This document shows, piece after piece, positions 1 to 7,372 of a stretch of 43,641 nt of DNA (positions within the stretch are counted from its first letter, which is position 1; each line of letters begins with the position of its first letter). The notes under the pieces are model-generated. The model was not told the DNA's origin, made no database searches, and saw only the letters and a program-made list of their open reading frames with translations. A program made the position numbers and the translations under genes. Source of the DNA: Streptomyces sp. man185 (GTDB taxonomy: Bacteria; Actinomycetota; Actinomycetes; Streptomycetales; Streptomycetaceae); contig NTHE01000031.1 of assembly GCA_002551355.1 (NCBI GenBank), positions 53,205 through 96,845 on the forward strand, read 5' to 3'.

Positions 1-85
1 ACGGAGCGAGCAACTCCCACTCACGATCAGTGAGTTCATGTCGGCGTATCACGACATCATGATCCACCACCGAACGATCTTTTGA
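1..85 (+). CDS. C-terminal tail of an unidentified protein (partial)
   Basis: Reading from base 2, an open frame enters from the left edge and stops at a TGA ending at base 85, giving about 27 residues rich in His and Ile (ending HHRTIF). It looks like the tail of a gene whose body lies outside the window. Family not recognised. It could be chance, since the stretch is short. Confidence 0.25.
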   Translation, partial: RSEQLPLTISEFMSAYHDIMIHHRTIF

Positions 86-183
86 AGACGGACCCTAGTG
101 CCGCATCAGGCAACGTTTGCCCTGTGGCGAGGGGGTTGAGGGTGTGCGGGCGGTCCACTGAGCAGAGGGGCTACCTTCAGTCG

Positions 184-390
184 GTGGAATCAAATAGCAC
201 GGCACCCTGTTGCCCGTCCTGCGGCCAGTCGATGACCTGCACTGCGATGGTCCTCTCACGGCGGGACGACGACGGGAAGCGTGTCTGCCGAGGCGTGTGG
301 CAGTGCGGGGATCGGCACCTGTGGTGGGGCTGGAGCGATCGTCCAGGTGAGGGGTTGGAGGTCTGCCCCTATCCGCACTTCGGTGTCTGA
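184..390 (+). CDS. Small Cys/Trp-rich putative zinc-ribbon protein
   Basis: A 68-residue protein from GTG 184, preceded by a purine-rich GAGGGG about 13 bases upstream. The frame stays open up to a TTG at 82, but the first hundred bases do not look like the rest. A CCPSCG knuckle near the N-terminus, then VCRGVWQCGDRHLWWGW and a final CP motif, suggest a small zinc-ribbon fold. Arg/Asp-rich middle plus Trp-rich C-terminus is a pattern I associate with short Streptomyces hypothetical proteins. No function can be assigned. The neighbours are a hypothetical gene and transposase debris and give no clue. Confidence 0.55.
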   Translation: MESNSTAPCCPSCGQSMTCTAMVLSRRDDDGKRVCRGVWQCGDRHLWWGWSDRPGEGLEVCPYPHFGV

Positions 391-488
391 TTCGGGGCGC
401 CGCAAAGACACCTCATGCCGTTAAGCCGTCAAGCTGTGGGGGTTTGGCCGTCCCTTTCAGATCTTGCCGAGGGTCCTTCCCTGGGCCC

Positions 489-512
489 CAGCCGGCGCGC
501 AGAGGCCGGCTG
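489..512 (-). terminator. Hairpin downstream of the 540-1034 gene
   Basis: Perfect 8-bp arms (CAGCCGGC at 489-496, GCCGGCTG at 505-512) with an 8-base loop lie about 30 bases beyond the stop of the reverse-strand gene ending at 540. GC-rich stems without a T-run are usual for Streptomyces terminators. Confidence 0.4.
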
Positions 513-539
513 AGGGTGGAGGCCGGGCGGGCGGGTGGG

Positions 540-1034
540 TCACCAGAGGCCGAAGAACCGTGTCCACCAGGTAGGCCGTGCCGCGAAGTGCTTCAGCGCG
601 CTGGGGCCTTCGTAGTCGCTCTCCAGCAGTTCTTCGGGGACGCTCACGTAGCCGAGGTCGGCTAGCGCCTGCTCCACGGTGGCGAGGTCGCCGAGGTCCA
701 GCGCCCCCTCCTCGTGGGCCTCGTCCGTGCTGAGGAAGGCCCCTGGATTGTCGGCGCAGACCTCGGCGAGCGAGCCGAATTTGCTCACGCAGACCACGAT
801 CCGCGTCCCGCAGACTGTCGCGTCCGCGGGCACGTGGATGCGCCCGTACTCGCTGGAGTCCTTGGTGCCACGCTCGGATTCGCACGAGGCGCCGAAGTCC
901 GCTTCGAGCCGGCGCACCAGGCCGCCGAACTTGAGGCCGGTCGCCGCGCGGTCGTAGTGCAGCGGCCGTTCCAGCCGCTCCGGGTCATCAAGTTCGCGCA
1001 ACAGGGCCAGCAGTTCTATCTCGCTCTTCGCCAT
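540..1034 (-). CDS. Hypothetical acidic protein
   Basis: A 164-residue protein starting MAKSEIELLALLRELDDPE. ATG 1034 is preferred to an in-frame upstream start at 1064 because AGGA lies about 8 bases before it. It is acidic, with alternating hydrophobic segments (TRIVVCVSKFGSLAEVC), an acidic GALDLGDLATVEQALADLGY helix and an aromatic tail (PTWWTRFFGLW). Codon pattern and composition fit a true gene. No catalytic motif, signal peptide or membrane segment is visible, and the family was not recognised. A hairpin follows the stop. Upstream is an IS110 relic on the same strand, so its promoter is probably in the short gap near 1040-1085. Confidence 0.6.
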   Translation of the reverse strand: MAKSEIELLALLRELDDPERLERPLHYDRAATGLKFGGLVRRLEADFGASCESERGTKDSSEYGRIHVPADATVCGTRIVVCVSKFGSLAEVCADNPGAFLSTDEAHEEGALDLGDLATVEQALADLGYVSVPEELLESDYEGPSALKHFAARPTWWTRFFGLW

Positions 1035-1086
1035 CCGCACATCCTGCCGCCCGTCGGGTGGCAACGGAGAGGTAGGGCCGTCCTAT

Positions 1087-1296
1087 TCACGCAGTAGCTG
1101 TCGCTGCTGCCTGGGGCTCTGAGGGGAAGGCGATTGCTTCATCGAACGGGACGCGTGCCAGGAGGCAGTGGTGGAGCTGGCCGAGCATCCGGTTGAACAG
1201 GTGCCGCAGAGCCTGCATGTGCCAGTCCCCTCCTGCCCGGCGGCGCCGGTAGTGGGCGTCCGCACCGGACGAACCGCTGAGGGAGGCGAAGGCCCA
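1087..1296 (-). pseudogene. IS110-family transposase, C-terminal relic
   Basis: About 70 codons reading WAFASLSGSSGADAHYRRRR, then GDWHMQALRHLFNRMLGQLHHCLLARVPFDEAIAFP. This is the conserved C-terminal tail of IS110/IS116/IS902 transposases, where SPGADAxYxRRR and the NRMxGQLHHCL helix follow the helix-hairpin-helix and Ser-containing Tnp_2 domain. Everything N-terminal to it is missing or unrecognisable: the catalytic DEDD half and most of the Tnp_2 domain are absent. The upstream 1300-1500 region carries an Ala/His-rich reading frame of uncertain meaning. It is a fossil insertion-sequence end with no expected activity. Confidence 0.6.
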
Positions 1297-1507
1297 CAGG
1301 GTCGATGAGGTCGGACCCGGTTCCGGCAAGCGGCTCCTCGGTGAGGTGGGTGAGGTGCGTGGCGTGTTGCGCGACCAGCCTGGCGATCGCGTAGATCACC
1401 TCACGTTGCTCCCTCCCTCCACTGGCTACCTCGTCGCGGTGCCGGGGACGAGAGCAGCGACATGTACTGAGCATCGATCAGATGGCGAGAAGGGATCTTG
1501 CGGGGCC

Positions 1508-1705
1508 TCATGAGCGGTGCGGGGTTCCGATGACCTTCTGTCCGGTCTGTTCTGCAAGCCACTGAGCGAAGCGGCCCTCGTAGCCATCCCCGTCCTGGCG
1601 CCGAACGTGGACGAACACCAGGTGCGCGTCCAAGAGGGCGTCGAGTTCAGGAGAGTCGCAGTTCAGCAGAAGCGTGACCTCGGCGTGCTTGTTCTCGCCG
1701 TACAC
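1508..1705 (-). CDS. Hypothetical protein, possibly N-terminally truncated
   Basis: 65 residues from GTG 1705, reading VYGENKHAEVTLLLNCDSPELD and then a hydrophobic strand (LDAHLVFVHVRRQDGDGYEGRFAQWLAEQ). The same frame stays open for about 23 codons upstream, up to the 3' end of the anti-sigma gene, with a coding-like sequence (EIRWSSLSWPEAHELD) but no start codon. It may therefore be the C-terminal remainder of a longer protein joined here by recombination. GAGG about 11 bases before the GTG could still allow translation. Family not recognised. Confidence 0.4.
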   Translation of the reverse strand: MYGENKHAEVTLLLNCDSPELDALLDAHLVFVHVRRQDGDGYEGRFAQWLAEQTGQKVIGTPHRS

Positions 1706-1770
1706 GTCGAGTTCGTGTGCCTCAGGCCAGGACAGCGAGGACCAGCGGATCTCGGCCGAGTACTGACAGG

Positions 1771-2433
1771 TTAATCCTGGGCCGGCTTGGTCAGCGACGC
1801 CAGGATCGTTCCGTCGGTGGCTTGGACGGTGATGGTGAGGGCAGGCACGCCAATGGTTCCTGCCTGGGTGTCATCGGCGTAGAAGGCAGCCCACCCCGGG
1901 CTGCCGGCCAAGGTAAGGACCTGCGTGTTAAGCGTTCTGCTGCCGGTGGCCACGGTAATCCTGGCTGCCTTACCCGGGCCGCGGTAGATGCCGGCGTAGA
2001 GAGCGCTGGAGGCGTCCCCGAACGTTTTGGCTGAGATCTTTCCGCTGGGCACCTCGGCCGCGTTCAATGCCGGCTCCTTGGTGGTGCCGGAAAACTCTGG
2101 TGTTGCCAGGAACATGCCCTGGCCCGTCAGCCAGATCGCGTTGTCCCGGCCCAGCGCAACCTTCTCACCCGAATCCACCACCTGCACGTGCGGCGACGCT
2201 TCCGTCGAGGCGGCTGGGACCGTGGGTGTGCGGGAGCCGAACGAGCCGAGTGAGAGGGCAGCCACGGCGGAGGCGGGAACGAGCACGGCTGCGGTCAGTG
2301 CCGTAAGGGTTGTCTGACGGCGTCGGCGCATTCTCCGTCCCAGATGAAGCACCGTGTCCACGGGGGCCGACCCCACCGGCAGGCCAGCGGCTGCCTGCTC
2401 AAGCGCTGCAGACAGGTCCTCATCCTGGTTCAT
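1771..2433 (-). CDS. Putative anti-sigma factor, single-pass membrane protein
   Basis: 220 residues. The N-terminal ~35 are cytoplasmic and acidic (MNQDEDLSAALEQAAAGLP...) and would contact the sigma factor. RRMRRRRQ precedes a transmembrane helix (about residues 40-62, TALTAAVLVPASAVAALSL). An extracytoplasmic domain of about 150 residues follows. Its start overlaps the stop of the sigma gene by ATGA (2430-2433), so the two are translationally coupled, as is usual for ECF sigma/anti-sigma pairs. No HxxxCxxC zinc anti-sigma motif is visible, so the binding domain is of another type. The outer domain (IWLTGQGMFLATPEFSGT ... GIYRGP ... LAGSPGWAAFYADD) is paralogous to most of the secreted protein at 3138-3674. 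Anti-sigma function is inferred from position and topology. Confidence 0.7.
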   Translation of the reverse strand: MNQDEDLSAALEQAAAGLPVGSAPVDTVLHLGRRMRRRRQTTLTALTAAVLVPASAVAALSLGSFGSRTPTVPAASTEASPHVQVVDSGEKVALGRDNAIWLTGQGMFLATPEFSGTTKEPALNAAEVPSGKISAKTFGDASSALYAGIYRGPGKAARITVATGSRTLNTQVLTLAGSPGWAAFYADDTQAGTIGVPALTITVQATDGTILASLTKPAQD

Positions 2434-2990
2434 CGGATCGTTCCTTTCTGCGGGACAGGACGTCGCAGCCCTGCTGAGGTAGCTGCAGGTTGCTCGGCCA
2501 GGGCAGCCAAAAGGCCGTCCTCACGCAGCTTCGCCAGTCCCCTGGTGATCTGGCTGCGTACCGTGCTGGTCCGAGTGCCCAGGGCGGCGGCCACCTGGGC
2601 GTGGGTCATGTCCTCGAAGTAGCACAGCACCACGACGGACCGTTGGCGGGCAGGCAACCGTCCGAGCGCGTCCATAACCGCGCTGCGGCGATCGACGTTA
2701 GCAGTCTGATCGGCAACCGGAGTCTCCGGAAGGCGTGGGGTAAACCACTCGCGTACGGCTCGTCTGCGAAACCGGTCGGCGTGAGCATGGATCATGATCC
2801 GGCGTACGTAGGCGGCCATGTCGTCACTGTTCCGGACGTGGCTCCACTTCACATACGCGCGCGCGAGCGCGTTCTGCGCCAGATCCTCGGCATCGTGGTG
2901 GCTGCCGGTCAGCAGATACGCCGTACGCAACAGACTGGGCCACCGGCCTGTCATGAAGTTGTGGAATTCGTCATCGCTGGCGTAACTCAA
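2430..2990 (-). CDS. ECF RNA polymerase sigma factor (SigE family)
   Basis: 186 residues. Sigma region 2 lies at about residues 10-80 (FMTGRWPSLLRTAYLLTGS, DAEDLAQNALARAYVKWSHV, AAYVRRIMIHAHADRFRRR) and region 4 at about 115-170 (LGRLPARQRSVVVLCYFEDMTHAQVAAALGTRTSTVRSQITRGLAKLRE). This is the SigE-like ECF group common in actinomycetes: short, with no region 1 or 3. It lacks the SnoaL-like C-terminal extension of some ECF groups. It directs polymerase to promoters controlled by the coupled downstream anti-sigma protein, probably in response to an envelope signal. Upstream, the secreted paralogue gene ends in a hairpin, so the sigma gene probably has its own promoter in 2990-3090. Confidence 0.88.
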   Translation of the reverse strand: MSYASDDEFHNFMTGRWPSLLRTAYLLTGSHHDAEDLAQNALARAYVKWSHVRNSDDMAAYVRRIMIHAHADRFRRRAVREWFTPRLPETPVADQTANVDRRSAVMDALGRLPARQRSVVVLCYFEDMTHAQVAAALGTRTSTVRSQITRGLAKLREDGLLAALAEQPAATSAGLRRPVPQKGTIR

Positions 2991-3093
2991 TCGGACCTCG
3001 CCACGGTTCGGCGTCTGACCAGCCTGCGGTCTTCCGCGGCATTTGTCACGGCTGAACCTCGGCAGGGAAGGACGGGCAACACGACTCTCACAG

Positions 3094-3130
3094 CCGCCGC
3101 TGCCGCCCCATCCAGGAACGGCAGCGGCGG
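3094..3130 (-). terminator. Hairpin terminator of the secreted-protein gene
   Basis: Perfect 12-bp arms (CCGCCGCTGCCG at 3094-3105, CGGCAGCGGCGG at 3119-3130) begin 8 bases beyond the stop at 3138. It should separate the secreted-protein transcript from the downstream sigma operon on the same strand. Confidence 0.6.
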
Positions 3131-3137
3131 TTCTTGA

Positions 3138-3674
3138 CTAGCTCTGGACCGTGATCGACGGCTTCACGTCCGCCTTGCCCTTTGCGTCGAAGGCGTAGTA
3201 GGCCCCCCAGCCGGGCTTACCAGCAAGAGCGACAACCTTGGCCTGCAGAGTCCGGGCCCCGAGCTTGATGGTGACCTTGGTCGTCGACGCCACCGGACCG
3301 CGGTAGATCCCCGACCACAGCACACCAGAAGCGTCGCCGCGGGCGGTCGTGGCCACCTTCCCAGGCAGTACGTCATTGACCCGCATGACATCCGGCTTGT
3401 CGGTACCCGAAGACTTCGGAGCAACTACGTGCAGGCCCTTCGACGTCAGCCACAACGTGTTGCCGGCAACAGAGATCCGCTCACCCGGAGCAACCACCTT
3501 CATGGCACCAGTCGTAGAGGCCTCCTGGAGGGAGGCCACGGCGGGTGCTGCCGATACCGGCGACGCGCTGCCGGACGAGGCGACCGCCACCCCCGTGCCT
3601 GTCGCCAGTACCGCCGCACTTGCAACAACAGCCAGCCATCCGTGCTTCCGCATGTGCGAGCCGATGGAAGTCAT
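3138..3674 (-). CDS. Secreted protein paralogous to the anti-sigma outer domain
   Basis: 178 residues from ATG 3674, chosen because AGGAG stands 7 bases before it. The frame extends to 3695 without a better site. An N-terminal signal peptide (MRKHGWLAVVASAAVLATGT, then Ala-rich to about residue 45) indicates export. No lipobox cysteine is visible. The mature part aligns by eye with the outer domain of the neighbouring anti-sigma protein: TLWLTSKGLHVVAPKSSGT, GDASGVLWSGIYRGP, and LAGKPGWGAYYAFD match the corresponding blocks there. I infer a duplicated sensor domain, one copy tethered to the membrane and one released. The released copy could bind the same ligand or the sensor itself. The ligand is unknown. 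Confidence 0.72.
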   Translation of the reverse strand: MTSIGSHMRKHGWLAVVASAAVLATGTGVAVASSGSASPVSAAPAVASLQEASTTGAMKVVAPGERISVAGNTLWLTSKGLHVVAPKSSGTDKPDVMRVNDVLPGKVATTARGDASGVLWSGIYRGPVASTTKVTIKLGARTLQAKVVALAGKPGWGAYYAFDAKGKADVKPSITVQS

Positions 3675-4141
3675 CAATGAACTCCTGTAGATCAAACAGC
3701 GCCAGCCTCCAGCCCTCGGGACCGGAGCAGACAGGCTCCTCTTGTCCCATCCACCCCCTAGACAGCGCCCGTGCTGCAGAAAGCTGCCTCCTTAGGCACA
3801 GCACTGCATGTGGCACCCATCACACGCATCAACCCAGTACTTCTTGCCGCATAGACCGAGGGCAGGACTGCAGTCCTCGCTGAAGTGGCCGTTACTGTCA
3901 CGCAGCGCTCTTTCTTCTGGCCACCACGATTGAGTACCCCGTGTCAAAGAACGATGGCGAGCCCTGCATCAGATCACCGGGGACCAAACCACACTCAGCC
4001 ACGGGTTCTACGCCGAGCAGGGCAAGACCACCCAGCAGATCGTCTACAGGTACAGGGTGAGTTCACGGCGTCTGCAATCGGGGTGTGATGCCCACCTTGG
4101 CAGCAGCCGCCGGCCGTTCGCCGGTCCGCGAGTGTGGTACG
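3675..4141. other. Intergenic stretch without a clear gene
   Basis: The first ~50 bases should hold the promoter of the secreted-protein gene. On the forward strand a coding-like frame from about 3943 to 4068 (VKERWRALHQITGDQTTLSH, then GFYAEQGKTTQQIVYRYR) resembles the end of a real protein. It has no start, and its sequence changes character where the Tn3 relic begins. Family not recognised. Nothing else is visible. Confidence 0.3.
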
Positions 4142-4428
4142 GGGGCCGAGCATCATGGACGCCGCGGCGGCGAGGGCGAGGTAGGAGTTCATGCGCAGGT
4201 CGAACCGGCCATAGGGGCTCGCGTGGGTCCAGAACAGGGTCCAGAACAGCGGGGACAGGGCCGTCGGTCGACGTTGGTGAGCCTGTTCTGCCACTTCTCC
4301 TGGCTCAGGATGTTCTGGAGGAGCAGAGTGTTGACGTGCACCAACGCACACTGGAGCAGGTGCAGGCCGATACGCTGGCCGTCCGTCATATCTATGTAGA
4401 TGTCGTAGTGATGGCCGGTGTCGTAAAG
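4142..4428 (-). pseudogene. Tn3-family transposase, C-terminal relic
   Basis: Two adjoining reverse frames rebuild the C-terminus of a Tn3-type DDE transposase. The first reads RIGLHLLQCALVHVNTLLLQ and on to NILSQEKWQNRLTNVDRR. After a one-base shift near 4280 the second reads PTALSPLFWTLFWTHASPYGRFDLRMNSYLALA. The L-L-ALVHVNTLLLQ helix and the ALSPLFWTHxxPYGRF motif are the conserved end of these transposases. A 12-base tandem copy (GGTCCAGAACAG twice) duplicates FWTL in frame. The catalytic domain, resolvase and terminal repeats are not present, so this is an inactive fragment. Confidence 0.5.
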
Positions 4429-4550
4429 GGCACCGTTGTGCGCGGTACGGCCGTGCGGAGCACCCGAAACTGCTCGGCCCCCAGCTGCACCTGTTGGGCG
4501 ATCATTTTTTACCCGTCGTGCCTCGTCGCTGAGGTTGCTAGTGGCCGCCG

Positions 4551-5597
4551 TCATCTGCCTGGCCGGGCGGTGCAGTAGGACTGACGGTCGTCGGCGTCGA
4601 AGACTGCCAAGCAGTGTGCCCCGGGTCGAAGCGCTTGCTCCAGAGTGTGCAGGAGTGCGTCCGGTAGTCCTCCCAGAGCCTCGGCGAGCTCTTCCGCGAC
4701 GTCCCGGGCGATCTCGTGCACCCTGGCGTCCAGGGAAGTGCTGGGGCCGAGCTTGCTGATCGCGGCGGCCGCGCGAGCGGGGGTGAGAAGGCCCGCTGCC
4801 TGGACCAGGAGCCAGGCGGGTACCCCTGCCGCCCCTTGCGGCGGCGGCAGGTAGGGGCGTGCGCCGTCGAAGCGCTCATCCTCAGCGAAAACCTCATGCT
4901 TCACCTTGACCAACGGACGGATGCCGACGCCGGCAGGACCGGCCTCCCACCATCTACCGGCCGGCTTCAAGACGTAGCCCTCGGCAAGGTTGTCCACCAA
5001 TTCGGGAAGCCCGAACAGGGCCGGGACCCTGGAAGGGAAGGCACGGGGCAGCTCCTGGAGCCTGTTGAGCACGTCGCATCCGAGAGCGGGAGCACACATA
5101 AGCCCGGCAACCACCGCGGCTTCGCGCAGGTCACGGTCAGAGATCCAGCAGCGGCCCCCGGCCGTTTCGACCGTGGCGTCGAACGGCAGCCAGTGCAGGC
5201 CAGGTGCGTACCACACGCCGGTCTGCACCGGCTCGGCTCCGGCAACGGCAGGAACGTCCGGGTGCGGGTAGCGTCCGCCCGCCAGCTCGCCGTAGACCGT
5301 CACCACCGCAGCGTCACCCCATTCGCTGCGGAGCGCCGAGGCGAAACGGGTAGCTGACACCGACAGCTCCGGCCAGATCCGGCTAACGCCGAAAAAACTA
5401 TCCAAAGCATCGTCGCCCAGCAGCTCACGCCGTTTGGCCGGACGAACCCCGGCGTCGTCGCAGACTATGGCGAAATGGGCCCCGTGCACCTTTTCCACGG
5501 CAATCCACTCCCGGGCTCCGGACATGCCAAGCCGTTCCCTTGCGGAGATTTTGGGATACGGCCGCAACGCGGGACCCGCAGACGCAGTGTCGGACAT
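4551..5597 (-). CDS. Rnl2-family RNA ligase
   Basis: 348 residues from ATG 5597 (GAGGA 8 bases upstream; the frame is open to 5687). It seals RNA 5'-phosphate to 3'-OH through ligase-AMP and RNA-adenylate intermediates. Nucleotidyltransferase motifs are visible in order. Motif I is EKVHGAHFAIV (Lys36 as AMP acceptor, the K-x-H-G form of Rnl2/RNA-editing ligases rather than KxDG). A motif III-like VYGELAGG lies at 101-108, motif IV EGYVLKP at 206-212 and motif V PLVKVKHEVF at about 229-236. The C-terminal ~110 residues are helical and Ala/Leu-rich, comparable in place to the Rnl2 C-terminal domain. It stands alone: no RNA kinase, phosphatase or tRNA-targeting nuclease adjoins it. Its neighbours are Tn3 and IS3 relics, which suggests it arrived by transfer. 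Confidence 0.82.
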   Translation of the reverse strand: MSDTASAGPALRPYPKISARERLGMSGAREWIAVEKVHGAHFAIVCDDAGVRPAKRRELLGDDALDSFFGVSRIWPELSVSATRFASALRSEWGDAAVVTVYGELAGGRYPHPDVPAVAGAEPVQTGVWYAPGLHWLPFDATVETAGGRCWISDRDLREAAVVAGLMCAPALGCDVLNRLQELPRAFPSRVPALFGLPELVDNLAEGYVLKPAGRWWEAGPAGVGIRPLVKVKHEVFAEDERFDGARPYLPPPQGAAGVPAWLLVQAAGLLTPARAAAAISKLGPSTSLDARVHEIARDVAEELAEALGGLPDALLHTLEQALRPGAHCLAVFDADDRQSYCTARPGR

Positions 5598-5813
5598 AGG
5601 AAGGATCCTCGCCGCCCGCCCAGCCCTGGGCAACAGAGATTCACGCTCGCACTTGTCTGGCCGGTACAGCCCTCGCGGGCTGTCCACTCCGACGTGCCCT
5701 CACCTGTCATCAGTTCGAGACGGATCTCGACCGTACATACCCGGTTCTCACTCGCCCGGCGCAGCGCCCACAGCGCGCGGCGCGGTGTCTCCTGGAGGAC
5801 CACCGGCGAGGGC

Positions 5814-6104
5814 TCACCTCACCTCCCGAGCGAAGTACGCGGCCGCCCGGCGAAGGATCTCGCGCTCGAGGTGCCACTCCTTCTCGGCCTTCAGTAGCCG
5901 GGCCAGCTCCTCCGCCTCGCCACCCGTGTCACGGCGTCAGGGCACGGCCTGGGCCTCGTCCTTGCGCACCCACGTCCGCAGCGACTCCGCGGTGATGCCG
6001 AGGTCCGCGGCCACCGCCGCGTAGGTCCTCTTCCCGGCGGCGGCACGGTAGAGCGCGACCGCGTCCTTCCTGAACTCCTCCGGATACGGAGACCTGCGTC
6101 CCAC
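5814..6104 (-). pseudogene. IS3-family OrfA with an internal stop
   Basis: From GTG 6104 (AGGGAGGG 8 bases upstream) the frame reads GRRSPYPEEFRKDAVALYRA and then AVAADLGITAESLRTWVRKDEA, the helix-turn-helix of IS3-family OrfA. A TGA at about 5937-5939 interrupts it. The same frame then continues with the leucine-zipper part (EAEELARLLKAEKEWHLERE, then ILRRAAAYFAREV) to a stop at 5814. It is thus a full-length OrfA killed by one nonsense codon. OrfB, with the DDE integrase domain, is absent downstream, so the element is dead. Its outer end is probably near 6140-6170. Confidence 0.75.
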
Positions 6105-6333
6105 CTGGACATCCCTCCCTCGACCATCAAGATCCATTGCCAGGGTGTCTACTCCAAAGGATCAGCCTCAGAACCGAAGTTGAACCAGGCGTGGAGGATG
6201 ACCGGCCGAGGGGCGGACGCCGCGGCCACTCCCGCACCGCAACGGTGCCGGCGGCCGGGCTCTGGAGAGCGGGGGCGCCGCGAGGGATCCGGGCCGGTGC
6301 GATGACGCCTGGCGGTCCGTGCCGTCGCGTGTC

Positions 6334-7335
6334 TCAGGCGGCGGGTTCGCAGCCGCAGCTGGTCCGGACGACGAGGGGGGCGGGGGCAGAATGCGCTGCG
6401 GTCTCACCGTCGAGCAGCAGGTCGACCGCCTGGGCCGCCATCGCCTCCAGGGGTTGCTGAGTGACGGTGAGGGCGGGAGCGGTGAAGGCGCTGTCCGGGG
6501 TGCCGTCGAGGCTGATGACGGCCAGCCGCTCGGGCACGGCCAGCCCGTGCGCCCGGGCTCCGGCGAGGACACCGATGGCCTGTTCGTCGGTGGCGGTGAT
6601 CAGTGCAGTAGGCATGGTTCCCTCGCCGATGAGCTGCCCGGCCAGAGCCGCTGCCGCAGCGCGGTGGTACTCGCAGCGCAACAGAGCAGCGCCGGTGCCC
6701 GCCAGAGCCGCCTCCCACGCGGCGCGGCGCTCGCCGACCGGTCCGGCGTCCCAGGGTCCGGCAAGGAAGGCAATGCGGGTGTGCCCGTGGCCGCGCAGGT
6801 GGGCGACGGCCTCCTGGACGGCGGCCTCATTGACGGCGGTCACTGCCGGGGCCTGCCCGTCCACGGGCTGGTTGTGGACATACACCGCGGGGACGCCGGC
6901 GCGTTTGACCTGGGCGCCGACATCGGCACCGCCGTCGGCGGAGACGATGATGAGCCCGTCGACCTGGGCGGCGAGGAACTTGTCCACGAGCTGCTCCTGC
7001 CGCTCCGGGGAGTATCCGGCGTTGCCGATCAGGGTGAGCTTCCCGCGCGTGTCCAGAACCTGCTCGACGTGCCGGGCCAGCGCGCCGAAATAGGGGTTGG
7101 ACGCCTCGGCGAGGACCAGGCCGACCACTCCGGTGGTCCGCGAGCGCAGGGCCCGGGCGATGCGGTTGGGCCGGTAGTCCAGCGCCGCCGCGGCGGCCAG
7201 GACCCTCTCGCGGGTCGCGGCCGCGACCGGCCGCGGGCCGTTGTTCATCACATAGCTGACTACCGCTGTCGAGGTCCCGGCCGCGCGGGCCACGTCCGTC
7301 AGCGTCGGGGCCTTGCCTGTTTGCTTCGCCATCAC
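6334..7335 (-). CDS. LacI-family transcriptional regulator of nucleoside salvage
   Basis: 333 residues. The N-terminal LacI helix-turn-helix (APTLTDVARAAGTSTAVVSYVMNN) and hinge helix (NRIARALRSR) lie in residues 8-65. The periplasmic-binding-protein-like effector domain follows (GVVGLVLAEASNPYFGALAR, DGLIIVSADG, TALITATDEQAIGVLAGARA, PALTVTQQPLEAMAAQA). GTG 7335 and ATG 7332 are both possible starts. The gene is divergent from the ribokinase-nucleoside hydrolase-adenosine deaminase operon, with a 14-bp CG-centred palindrome between them, so it very probably represses that operon and itself until a nucleoside, base or ribose ligand binds. The ligand is inferred from the operon only. Confidence 0.88.
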   Translation of the reverse strand: MMAKQTGKAPTLTDVARAAGTSTAVVSYVMNNGPRPVAAATRERVLAAAAALDYRPNRIARALRSRTTGVVGLVLAEASNPYFGALARHVEQVLDTRGKLTLIGNAGYSPERQEQLVDKFLAAQVDGLIIVSADGGADVGAQVKRAGVPAVYVHNQPVDGQAPAVTAVNEAAVQEAVAHLRGHGHTRIAFLAGPWDAGPVGERRAAWEAALAGTGAALLRCEYHRAAAAALAGQLIGEGTMPTALITATDEQAIGVLAGARAHGLAVPERLAVISLDGTPDSAFTAPALTVTQQPLEAMAAQAVDLLLDGETAAHSAPAPLVVRTSCGCEPAA

Positions 7336-7350
7336 TCTTGCATCCTCTCA

Positions 7351-7364
7351 TCTAAACGATTAGA
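7351..7364. promoter_or_regulatory. LacI-type operator
   Basis: TCTAAACGATTAGA is palindromic except at one symmetric pair and has the central CG typical of LacI-family operators. It lies in the 37-base gap between the divergent lacI-like gene and the ribokinase start at 7373, where it could cover both promoters. Confidence 0.7.
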
Positions 7365-7372
7365 CATGCGGT

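Noticed and set aside
1139..1474. Reverse frame with IYAIARLVAQHATHLTHLTE as a possible gene
   Set aside because: It overlaps the IS110 relic in another frame. Only a short part looks coding and no family was recognised.
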